This document shows, piece after piece, positions 43,612-51,573 of a stretch of DNA of 64,000 nucleotides. Positions within the stretch are counted from its first letter, which is position 1; the number at the start of each line of letters is the position of its first letter. Both the position numbers and the translations under genes were made by a program. The stretch is taken from assembly GCA_050302475.1 (NCBI GenBank), contig JBNLBF010000003.1:140837-204836 (forward strand), written 5' to 3'. The DNA comes from NORP23 sp050302475 (GTDB lineage: Bacteria; Pseudomonadota; Alphaproteobacteria; Rhodobacterales; Rhodobacteraceae). Below the pieces are notes generated by a model. It did no database searches, was not told the DNA's origin, and worked only from the letters and a program-made list of their open reading frames with translations.

Positions 43612-43686
43612 ACCGGGGCAACCTCCTCCCAGCCCCGTGTACAGAGCGGCGTTACGATCACCTCCTCCCGATCGTAACGCCGTTTT
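43612..43686 (+). ncRNA. CcsR/cuckoo-family small RNA (two CCUCCUCCC-loop hairpins)
   Basis: Two hairpins start 5 nt after the DUF1127 stop. The first is CGGGGC (43614-43619) and GCCCCG (43632-43637), with CCTCCTCCC in the loop. The second is a 13-bp perfect stem (43647-43659 with 43670-43682) with the loop ACCTCCTCCC, followed by TTTT: it doubles as terminator. CCUCCUCCC is an anti-Shine-Dalgarno-like motif. This is the exact architecture of the stress-induced CcsR/cuckoo RNAs of Rhodobacterales. Probably processed from the DUF1127 mRNA; a single copy rather than the four tandem copies of R. sphaeroides. Confidence 0.88.
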
Positions 43687-44259
43687 CTATTTCAGCCCGC
43701 AGGTTTTGCGCCCGACCTTGATCAGCGTCGGAATATCTTGGGAAAGCGGCTGACTGCCGCCAAAACTGGATATCGTCGTTAGAATTGACAGCACCTGCCA
43801 GACCGCCTGATCGCCATCAAAATCTTTTGGCAAATCACCATCCTGTTTCGCCTGATCAAAGGCAGCGGCAAATCGTGTTTTCACCAGATCCAAATGCGCC
43901 GACAGGGCATCGGTGACAAACGGATCATTGCGCAGGTCGCTTCCGGCGGACCGGAACAACAGGCAACCATGATAGTCCGCTCCGACAATCCCGGCTTCCA
44001 TATAAGTCCAGAAATTTTCTAACGCAGCCAGCCCCGGTGGAGTTAGTTGCGCAAGAATGGGCCCCAATACCGTTTCCCGGTAATAATCCATGACGTCATG
44101 CACCAGCGCCGCCTTGTCCGGCCAGGATTTGTAAAGCGCCTTGCGACTCATCCCAGTTGCTTTCACCAGATCAGGGTAAGATGTATTTGCCACCCCTTTA
44201 GTCCAAAAAAGACTCATAGCCTTTTCAATGGGTTGAGCTGTATTTATCTGATTTTCCAT
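43687..44259 (-). CDS. TetR-family repressor
   Basis: 190 aa. N-terminal HTH around residues 11-50 (AMSLFWTKGVANTSYPDLVK and ATGMSRKALYKSWPDKAALV). The C-terminal ligand domain GCLLFRSAGSDLRNDPFV resembles the TetR_C group with Cys seen in regulators of oxidative or electrophile response. It is divergent from the SRPBCC gene with two inverted repeats between them, so it probably represses both genes. Its stop lies at the end of the sRNA terminator. Confidence 0.88.
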   Translation of the reverse strand: MENQINTAQPIEKAMSLFWTKGVANTSYPDLVKATGMSRKALYKSWPDKAALVHDVMDYYRETVLGPILAQLTPPGLAALENFWTYMEAGIVGADYHGCLLFRSAGSDLRNDPFVTDALSAHLDLVKTRFAAAFDQAKQDGDLPKDFDGDQAVWQVLSILTTISSFGGSQPLSQDIPTLIKVGRKTCGLK

Positions 44260-44284
44260 TGCTCTCTCACACCCGTGACTTGAC

Positions 44285-44326
44285 GGAGAACGTGCGTTCT
44301 CCTATATCCAGAGAACGATCATTCTC
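44285..44326. promoter_or_regulatory. Twin TetR operators
   Basis: GGAGAAC-GTGC-GTTCTCC (44285-44302, perfect 7-bp arms) and GAGAA-CGATCA-TTCTC (44311-44326), centres 25 bp apart, in the 78-bp gap between the divergent TetR and SRPBCC genes. Confidence 0.7.
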
Positions 44327-44337
44327 AGGAGGAATAT

Positions 44338-44802
44338 ATGACAAAGCTGATCGAAACTTTCAAGTCCGAAGCCAGTCCCGAGGCCGCGTGGGCCTTGCTC
44401 GCCGATTTTGGCAATATTGATTTCTTCAACCCGAACCTCAAAAACTCCTTCTTGTTGGAAGGCAGTGCGGAGCAGGGCGTTGGTACATTGCGTCAATGCA
44501 ATCTGGCGGACGGCAAGAACTACATCCGCGAGCGGGTGCTGGAATGGAACGAGGGGCAATCCTATACCATCGAAATCTATGATGGCACGATGCCGCTGAA
44601 AAACCTGCTGACCACGGTCGGCGTTCGCCCGCGCGGCGCCGGATCGGAACTCTATATGGAGTTCGAATACACGCCGAAATTCGGCCCACTGGGTGCTGTG
44701 ATGAATGTTGTGATGCTGAAACGCTACGTGCGCAACATGATGAAACGGGTGTTAAGCGGTCTAGACGCAAAGGCCAGCGAACGTCCCATGTTGGCAGCCT
44801 AG
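44338..44802 (+). CDS. SRPBCC-family protein (polyketide cyclase/START-like)
   Basis: 154 aa; opens with MTKLIETFKSEASPEAAWAL and has the helix-grip pattern of the SRPBCC fold (FNPNLKNSFLLEGSAEQGVG, MEFEYTPKFGPLGAVMNVVM). Members bind hydrophobic ligands; some are cyclases or dehydratases, so the activity is not defined. AGGAGGA ribosome binding site. Probably the regulated target of the divergent TetR. Stop overlaps the uvrD stop (CTAG). Confidence 0.85.
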   Translation: MTKLIETFKSEASPEAAWALLADFGNIDFFNPNLKNSFLLEGSAEQGVGTLRQCNLADGKNYIRERVLEWNEGQSYTIEIYDGTMPLKNLLTTVGVRPRGAGSELYMEFEYTPKFGPLGAVMNVVMLKRYVRNMMKRVLSGLDAKASERPMLAA

Positions 44803-47162
44803 AAAGGCACCTCGTCTGCCGGGGTGACATAGTTGGCGGCGACATGTTTTTCGCCGGCTTTGTCAAACCGGATGAACAGCTTGTCGCCCTCGATTTCCGC
44901 GACAACACCATAGCCGAATTTCTGGTGGAAGATGCGGTCCCCCGGCTGAAAGGCCGGGGAGGCCGTGCTGTCGATCACCATACGAGAGGCCGGCGTCGTA
45001 TGGGGCTTCTGCGTTCGCGCCTGCATCCGCCGCCAGCCGGGCGAGTTGTAGACATCGGCGCTTTCGGCGCGATCCATCATGTCGCTGGCCGGACCAACCC
45101 CCGGAATATTCGCGGCGGCACCATGACTACCACCATAAAGCCCCGGCGGAGTCAGCACCTCGACATGATCCTCCGGCAGTTCGTCGATAAATCGCGAGGG
45201 CGGGGCGCTTTGCCATTGGTTATAGATCCGCCGGTTGGCGGCGAAACTGATCGTGCAAATTTCTTCGGCCCGGGTAATGCCGACATAGGCGAGGCGCCGT
45301 TCCTCCTCCAGCCCTTTCAGACCGCTTTCATCCATGGAACGTTGCGAGGGGAACAGCCCATCCTCCCACCCCGGCAGGAACACGACCGGGAACTCCAGCC
45401 CCTTTGCGGCGTGCAGCGTCATGATCGAGACCTTTTCCCCCGCGTCCTCCTGCGCATTGTCCATGACCAGCGACACATGTTCCAAAAACCCTTGCAGATT
45501 TTCAAATTCTTCCAGCGCCTGGATCAGCTCTTTCAGGTTTTCCAGACGACCGGGGGCGTCGGGGGATTTGTCATTTTTCCAGAAATCCGTGTAGCCGGAT
45601 TCGTCGAGGATAATTTCCGCCAGCTCCACATGACCCATATCATCGGCCTTGTGCTGCGCCATCCAACGGTCGAAATTTTCGATCAGCGTCAGCAGCGAGC
45701 CGCGCGCTTTGCCCGACAACAAATCCTCGGCCACGACAATCCGCGCGCCTTCAAGCAGCGACACACCATTGTCGCGCGCAACGCTATGGATCAATTGCTG
45801 CGCCTTGTCGCCCAGCCCGCGTTTCGGCGTGTTCACAATCCGCTCGAACGCCAGCCCGTCATCGGGACTGACCACGACACGGAAATAGGCCATGGCATCC
45901 CGAATTTCCATGCGTTCATAAAAGCGCGGGCCACCTATGACACGATAAGGAATCCCGATCGACAGGAACCGATCCTCGAATGCGCGCATCTGGTAGGAGG
46001 CGCGGACAAGGATCGCCATTTTATCCAACCCAATCGGGTCCAGCCCACGGGTGCCGCGCTGATAGGATTCTATCTCCTCGCCGATCCACCGTGCCTCTTC
46101 CTCACCGTCCCAATGCCCGATCAAACGAACCTTCTCGCCTTCGTTAACTTCGGTCCAAAGCTCCTTACCCAGCCGTTGTTCGTTTCCTGCAATTACATTG
46201 CTTGCGGCCGCCAGTATATGTGGGGTTGAGCGATAGTTCTGTTCCAATCGGACAATTTTTGCGCCGGGAAAATCCTTCTCGAACTTCAGGATATTGCCCA
46301 CCTCTGCACCCCGCCAGCCATAGATCGACTGGTCATCATCACCAACGCAGCAGATGTTTCTGTGCCCCCCGGCCAACAGCCGCAGCCACAGATATTGTGC
46401 GACGTTTGTATCCTGATATTCGTCGACCAGTATAAACTTAAACCATCGCTGATATTTCTCCAGAACCTCGGGGTAGTTCTGGAAAATCGTGACCATGTGC
46501 AATAGCAGATCACCGAAGTCCACGGCGTTCAGGACCTTCAGCCGTTCCTGATAAATCTCGTAAAACTCCGTCCCGCGCCGGTCGTATTTCAGCGCCTCGG
46601 ACGATGGCACATTCGCCGGTGTCCATGCGCGGTTTTTCCAGTCGTCGATGAAAGACGCCAGCATCCTTGCAGGCCAGCGTTTCTCGTCAATATTTTCGGC
46701 GCGGATCAACTGTTTCAACAGCCGGATCTGATCATCCGTGTCCAGAATGGTGAAGTTCGATTTCAGATCGACCAGCTCCGCATGACGCCGCAACAGCTTC
46801 ACGCAGAGCGAGTGAAAGGTCCCTAGCCACGGCATCCCCTCGATGACGCCACCGACATGGCGACCGACGCGGACTTTCATTTCCTTGGCGGCCTTGTTCG
46901 TGAACGTCACTGCCAGAATTTCATTCGGCTGCGCCCGCCCCGTATTGAGCAAATGCGCGATCCGGGCGGTCAGAGCCTTGGTCTTGCCGGTTCCCGCACC
47001 CGCCAGCACCAGCACCGGACCGTCTAGCGTTTCGACGGCCTCGCGTTGGGCAGGGTTCAGCTCGTCCAGATAGGGCATCGGCCGGGCACCCATGGCCCGC
47101 GCGGCCAGCCCTCCGGCAGCGCGTTCCATTGCATCCGACTCGTCGAAATCTCGGTCATTCAT
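44799..47162 (-). CDS. uvrD: UvrD/PcrA-type DNA helicase
   Basis: SF1A 3'-5' helicase for nucleotide excision and mismatch repair. 787 aa from ATG 47162; a TTG two codons earlier is unlikely. LNPAQREAVETLDGPVLVLA then GAGTGKTKAL (Walker A), VDEYQDTN (motif II), GDDDQSIYGWRGA (motif III), LEQNYRST (motif IV), VSIMTLHAAKGLEFPVVFLP (motif V) and RRLAYVGITRA (motif VI). The C-terminal ~50 aa form the Tudor-like PcrA/UvrD domain (FQPGDRIFHQKFGYGVVAEI). Confidence 0.97.
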   Translation of the reverse strand: MNDRDFDESDAMERAAGGLAARAMGARPMPYLDELNPAQREAVETLDGPVLVLAGAGTGKTKALTARIAHLLNTGRAQPNEILAVTFTNKAAKEMKVRVGRHVGGVIEGMPWLGTFHSLCVKLLRRHAELVDLKSNFTILDTDDQIRLLKQLIRAENIDEKRWPARMLASFIDDWKNRAWTPANVPSSEALKYDRRGTEFYEIYQERLKVLNAVDFGDLLLHMVTIFQNYPEVLEKYQRWFKFILVDEYQDTNVAQYLWLRLLAGGHRNICCVGDDDQSIYGWRGAEVGNILKFEKDFPGAKIVRLEQNYRSTPHILAAASNVIAGNEQRLGKELWTEVNEGEKVRLIGHWDGEEEARWIGEEIESYQRGTRGLDPIGLDKMAILVRASYQMRAFEDRFLSIGIPYRVIGGPRFYERMEIRDAMAYFRVVVSPDDGLAFERIVNTPKRGLGDKAQQLIHSVARDNGVSLLEGARIVVAEDLLSGKARGSLLTLIENFDRWMAQHKADDMGHVELAEIILDESGYTDFWKNDKSPDAPGRLENLKELIQALEEFENLQGFLEHVSLVMDNAQEDAGEKVSIMTLHAAKGLEFPVVFLPGWEDGLFPSQRSMDESGLKGLEEERRLAYVGITRAEEICTISFAANRRIYNQWQSAPPSRFIDELPEDHVEVLTPPGLYGGSHGAAANIPGVGPASDMMDRAESADVYNSPGWRRMQARTQKPHTTPASRMVIDSTASPAFQPGDRIFHQKFGYGVVAEIEGDKLFIRFDKAGEKHVAANYVTPADEVPF

Positions 47163-47222
47163 GACCAAATACCTAACGCTACAGGGGGTAAATGAAAAGT
47201 ATTAATGTTCTACAGATGTTCT

Positions 47223-49088
47223 CTACTCCAGCAACCGCGCACAGGCGCTGCCGGCTGCCACAACGTCAGCGCGAACATAAGACCCGTCCGACAGGTGGAA
47301 CCATGGCGGAGACCCCTCGACCGCCTCTACCGAAACCGCCATCATCGACCAGCCCGCGGCCAGCCGTCCAACAGGCGCATTCGCGGTTGACGGATCTCCG
47401 CGCAGATTAACAGCACTGTCCGCGATCACTGTGCAGGCCGGTGGACCCTCCTTCGCACGCAGCACATCGACATTGTAATAGGAAATCCAGCTTTCCGATT
47501 CCAGCGCGTCAATCTGCACCTCGACTACGTCATCCAGCCCGCCGGGAAGGTCGAACCGCACAAGATCCTGATCCTGCGTGTAGCCCGCCACCTCTCCCAG
47601 CGAGATCCGCGTTCCGTCAGCCAGACGCACAGTCGCCGCATAGCGTGTGTCCGAAGCGGGCCACTGCGCCAGTTGCGCAACGACAGCCTCCACCCTAGTC
47701 GGCTCCGCCAGTGCTAGGCGCACCCAGACAGGCGGCCCGGACCCGCTCTCCCAAGTGGTGGGCAGCCCGTCATTGAGGTATTCCGGCGGATGATCGGGTA
47801 GGGAGCGCTGTGCCGATGCCTCCGCGTCCAGTGCCACATTCACTCGCGGAATATAGTCGCCGTCCAAACAAGCGTCTGGCCGATTGACTGGCGCTAACGC
47901 GGTTTCAAATAACCGCCCCGCCATATCGAACGTATAGGGTGGATGTTCATCAACACCCGCAGGAAAGGCATAATATCCCCAATGCAGCCAGCCATCGAAC
48001 CCTTCCAGACAGCTGGCAACCATCCATTCCTGCTCGGCCCGGACGGCCGTGACGATATTCGGAATAAACGCGGCAGAAGACCCGACTTCCCCCATGATCA
48101 CCGGCTTGTCGCGATGTTGCAACATCCCGTAATTCTCGGCGATCTTATCAATCGGCAGATCCCAGTCGGGATAGGCATGGAAGTCAAAAAAATCGAGCGT
48201 TGCCCCCGCCAGCAAAGGTTCGGTATCGACATACCAGTCCCCGCCGATCCCAGTAGCGTTGGGGAATTGCGGATTAAAGAATCCCATCGTCACCAGCGCA
48301 TCAGGATCGGTACCCTTGATAATCGCGCTGACGCGTTCGGTAATCAGGATCAAATTGTCCGCCAGCAACGAGCGTTTCTGGTCCGGATCGGACAGGTCAT
48401 AGCTTTGCCCCGTGCCGTTCTGCACCACGCCAGAGGTCAGTGACCAGGGCGGCTGATCTTTGAATATCCACTGTTCATTCAGCAGCGACCAGCCCAGCAC
48501 CGCGTTCCATGCCGTGTCACGGGCGGCCAGTTCGGCCATCAGGTCGGTCCAGTAGGCCTCGAACGCCTCGACCCCTGATCCGGTCATGAAATGCGTGTTG
48601 CGATAGCCTTCGAACATGTCGCTGGCATCGCGGTTTGCGATCTCGCCATAGCCGCCGAAATCGGGAATGTCGTTGGAAGTGAGGATCAGATAAATCCCAT
48701 ATTCATCCGCCAGCCGCGTGAACGCGGCGAGGTTGTCCAGATAAGCCGGGTTCAGCCCTCCGCGTCCTTCGTCCGTCAGGCAATAGGACCCCACATTGCA
48801 AATGTCGAAAAACAGGCGAACCGCGTTGTAGCCAAGGCCGGACAGGTTTTCAAACGCCGTGCGGATGCGCCCCTCGTCATAGACATCGGTTGCCAATGCG
48901 CTGTCGAACGTGGCCCAGCCATGGGACTGCATGTCGACGTAATTCACGCCGCGTGCGACGAACCGCTCACCGGTGACGGTATTGTAAAACTCCCCCTCGC
49001 CATCGACGACCCGCACGCCGATGCGCTCATTTGCCGACGCAGCAACGGCCAGCATACATGCGAAAATTATACCCCCAGACATTTTCAT
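47223..49088 (-). CDS. Secreted GH5-like glycosidase with C-terminal discoidin-like and SH3-like domains
   Basis: 621 aa from 49088. A signal peptide (IIFACMLAVAASA) leads to a cellulase/mannanase-like TIM barrel: FVARGVNYVDMQSHGWATFD, YNAVRLFFDICNVGSYCL, GWSLLNEQWIF (acid/base Glu in N-E-Q) and MGEVGSSAAF (nucleophile Glu). Residues about 430-560 resemble an F5/8-type C (discoidin) fold, and the end (VIADSAVNLRGDPSTANAPV then GRLAAGW) is a bacterial SH3 repeat. The ribosome binding site is poor. Likely acts on a polysaccharide in the envelope or outside. Family placement within GH5 is uncertain. Confidence 0.75.
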   Translation of the reverse strand: MKMSGGIIFACMLAVAASANERIGVRVVDGEGEFYNTVTGERFVARGVNYVDMQSHGWATFDSALATDVYDEGRIRTAFENLSGLGYNAVRLFFDICNVGSYCLTDEGRGGLNPAYLDNLAAFTRLADEYGIYLILTSNDIPDFGGYGEIANRDASDMFEGYRNTHFMTGSGVEAFEAYWTDLMAELAARDTAWNAVLGWSLLNEQWIFKDQPPWSLTSGVVQNGTGQSYDLSDPDQKRSLLADNLILITERVSAIIKGTDPDALVTMGFFNPQFPNATGIGGDWYVDTEPLLAGATLDFFDFHAYPDWDLPIDKIAENYGMLQHRDKPVIMGEVGSSAAFIPNIVTAVRAEQEWMVASCLEGFDGWLHWGYYAFPAGVDEHPPYTFDMAGRLFETALAPVNRPDACLDGDYIPRVNVALDAEASAQRSLPDHPPEYLNDGLPTTWESGSGPPVWVRLALAEPTRVEAVVAQLAQWPASDTRYAATVRLADGTRISLGEVAGYTQDQDLVRFDLPGGLDDVVEVQIDALESESWISYYNVDVLRAKEGPPACTVIADSAVNLRGDPSTANAPVGRLAAGWSMMAVSVEAVEGSPPWFHLSDGSYVRADVVAAGSACARLLE

Positions 49089-49135
49089 GGGAACAGGATG
49101 CCACAAATCCACTATTCTGAATAGCGTGGGCGCAG

Positions 49136-49720
49136 TTACTCCGGCTCGTCTTTGGGAACGGGGCTCGTAAGGACTTCTTCAATCTGATCGACATAGCGGA
49201 CAAAAAGGCTCGAGAAGGTGCGGATTTCTTCTGGCGTCCAACTTTCGTAAATATCTGCAATCAGCTTCCATTTTTCCTGCGAAAAGGCGCGCAGGAACTC
49301 CTTGGTCTTCGCCGTCAGCACAAGATTGGTGCGCCGTGCATCCGACTGGTCCAGCTCTCGCGTCAGGTAACCGCGTGACACAAGCTCCGATACGATGCGC
49401 GACGCCCGGGACGGGTCGACTGACATCCGTTCGGCAATCGCGCCGATGGTCGGGGGCTGCGGGATACCCCCCAAACCGCTGGCGATCTGTGCCGCGGCCA
49501 AGAGGCCCTGCAACATGGCCGGTTCCAGATTGGCCCCGATCAGTAGGGTCAGGCGATGGATAAATTCACCCTTTTCGGCCAAGCGTCGCCAGCGGAAATT
49601 GGCCATATCCATCTGAAGCAGAGCATCAATCTCGGCCTGAGAATGGCCGCGCTCCTCCAGATATGCGGAGGCATCCCGGTGAATATGCGAAAATCCCGAT
49701 GGGTGATGCGATGATGTCAT
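49136..49720 (-). CDS. MarR-family regulator
   Basis: 194 aa; start at 49720 chosen over a TTG at 49756. Winged helix around residues 85-135 (TIGAIAERMSVDPSRASRIV then SELVSRGYLTRELDQSDARR). It has an unusual N-terminal extension of about 50 residues (YLEERGHSQAEIDALLQMDM). Divergent from the DHA2 efflux gene and probably its repressor, relieved by a toxic ligand. Confidence 0.88.
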   Translation of the reverse strand: MTSSHHPSGFSHIHRDASAYLEERGHSQAEIDALLQMDMANFRWRRLAEKGEFIHRLTLLIGANLEPAMLQGLLAAAQIASGLGGIPQPPTIGAIAERMSVDPSRASRIVSELVSRGYLTRELDQSDARRTNLVLTAKTKEFLRAFSQEKWKLIADIYESWTPEEIRTFSSLFVRYVDQIEEVLTSPVPKDEPE

Positions 49721-49769
49721 GGTGCCGTGCTTCGCAGATTTGTATGAGTAAGTCAATTAGATGATAACA

Positions 49770-49812
49770 ACATATATGTGCTATTGACATATAAATGCCG
49801 CGGGCATATAGA
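49770..49812 (+). promoter_or_regulatory. Promoter and likely MarR operator of the efflux gene
   Basis: TTGACA (49784-49789) and TATAGA (49807-49812) with a 17-nt spacer form a near-consensus sigma-70 promoter. A palindrome ACATATATGT (49770-49779) lies just upstream and a partial copy ACATATAAAT overlaps the -35 end; both are candidate MarR sites. Confidence 0.65.
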
Positions 49813-49855
49813 GCGGTTCCGTCCGGTTTAAATTCTCGGGCAGAAAAGGATATAT

Positions 49856-51400
49856 ATGACCCAATCATCGTCTCCCCTCCCGTCCCAAGCGCATGCCGAT
49901 GAAAGTGAAAGCGCCGTCGGTCTGGTTATTGGATCGGTTGCCATTCTGCTGCTGTTGGCCGCTCTGGACCAGACGATTGTGTCTACAGCGCTGCCCACCA
50001 TCGTCGCCGATCTTGGCGGGCTGGAGCATCTGAGCTGGGTTGTGACTGCCTATATCCTCGCCTCCACCGTGGTAGCGCCTCTTTATGGGAAGTTCGGCGA
50101 TCTTTATGGACGCCGGAATACCGTGTTTATTGCGGTAACACTGTTTCTAACCGGCTCGATCCTGTGCGGCCTGGCTGAATCAATGGGGTTTCTGATCGCG
50201 GCGCGGGCGTTACAGGGCATCGGTGGCGGAGGTTTGTTCGTGCTGGCGCTGTCGATCATTGGTGACGTGATCCCGCCGCGCGAACGGGGAAAAATACAAG
50301 GCGTGTTTGCCGGGGTTTTCGGAATTTCATCGGTTGCCGGGCCGCTCATTGGCGGCTGGTTTGTGGACGCGCTGTCCTGGCACTGGATTTTCTACGTCAA
50401 TCTTCCCTTTGGCCTGCTGGCGCTCGCAGGATTTTTCTATGGGTTCAAGGCCCATCCCGAACGGGTCCAGCACAAGATCGATTATGCCGGGGCCGCGACC
50501 CTGTCCTTGACGCTGGGTTCGCTGGTTTTGGTCACCGCGCTGGGTGGGCAGTCATTTGCCTGGACTGATCCTCAGGCGCTTGGGCTGTTTGCACTCGCTG
50601 CCCTGTCGCTGATCGCGTTCTTGTGGATAGAGACGCGGGCGGCGGAACCGATCCTACCCCTGTCGCTGTTCCGTCAAAATGTGTTTGCCGTGACCTCAGC
50701 CGTGTCGTTCATTTCCGGCGCCATGATGTTTGGGGCGCTGACCTTCATGCCGGTCTATCTGCAAATGGCCAAAGGGGCGACACCGACCCAATCTGGGCTA
50801 CAACTGATCCCGATGACGATCGGCATTCTTGCCTCCTCCACCCTGTCGGGCCGGTATATGAGCCGGACCGGACATTACCGCATTCTACCCCTGATCGGCA
50901 CACCTGTTGCGACACTTGGCTACCTCGCACTGACGCAGATTTCGCCTGATTTTTCAACGCCGCTTCTGTGGTTAAGCCTGATGATGATCGGGGCAGGGAT
51001 GGGCACCATTTTCCCGGTGGTGACAACGGCGGTGCAGAACTCGGTACCGCGTCGTCAGATTGGCACGGCCACCGCTGCGGGTCTGATGTTCCGGCAAGTT
51101 GGCGGCTCTATTGCGGTAGCTCTGTTCGGGGCACTATTTGCAACGCGGATGGCATCGGCACTCGCGGGGGCGCCAGTGGGCGAAACCACAGCGGCGGCTC
51201 AGCTTGGCCCGCAAACGCTGGCGCAGCTTCCGGAACCTGTGCGGCAGCTTGTTGCCTCGGCGGTTTCCACCTCGCTGCATCCGATTTATGCAATTGCGGC
51301 GGCACTGGCGGCGTTGGGGTTCTTTGTCTCGCTCCTGTTACGCGAAGTTCCCCTCAGCGGTCGCGGACCCGAAGCAGCTGGAGCCCCATCTGAGGGATGA
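49856..51400 (+). CDS. DHA2-family multidrug efflux MFS transporter (EmrB/QacA type)
   Basis: 514 aa, 14 membrane segments. LLAALDQTIVSTALPTIVAD is the DHA2 motif D1 region, FGDLYGRRNTVFIAVTLF motif A, RALQGIGGGGLFVLALSIIG motif B and GPLIGGWFVDALSWHWIFYV motif C, the antiporter signature. Proton-coupled export of drugs or metabolites. AAAGGA site. Single-component inner-membrane protein; no EmrA partner adjacent. Controlled by the divergent MarR gene. Confidence 0.92.
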   Translation: MTQSSSPLPSQAHADESESAVGLVIGSVAILLLLAALDQTIVSTALPTIVADLGGLEHLSWVVTAYILASTVVAPLYGKFGDLYGRRNTVFIAVTLFLTGSILCGLAESMGFLIAARALQGIGGGGLFVLALSIIGDVIPPRERGKIQGVFAGVFGISSVAGPLIGGWFVDALSWHWIFYVNLPFGLLALAGFFYGFKAHPERVQHKIDYAGAATLSLTLGSLVLVTALGGQSFAWTDPQALGLFALAALSLIAFLWIETRAAEPILPLSLFRQNVFAVTSAVSFISGAMMFGALTFMPVYLQMAKGATPTQSGLQLIPMTIGILASSTLSGRYMSRTGHYRILPLIGTPVATLGYLALTQISPDFSTPLLWLSLMMIGAGMGTIFPVVTTAVQNSVPRRQIGTATAAGLMFRQVGGSIAVALFGALFATRMASALAGAPVGETTAAAQLGPQTLAQLPEPVRQLVASAVSTSLHPIYAIAAALAALGFFVSLLLREVPLSGRGPEAAGAPSEG

Positions 51401-51573
51401 TAAACAAGTCGAGTTATCTTGTCTGATTGCCCGACAAGTATCCGGGATTGACCTCAATTTATGCAGATACGCGGATTTTCTGCAAAGGGAGCAGCGGGAT
51501 CATTGTAAATCGTCGGACGCGCGGGTAAGAAATAGGTAAGGGACGCTAACCCAGTTCGACAAGGGGCATCGAC

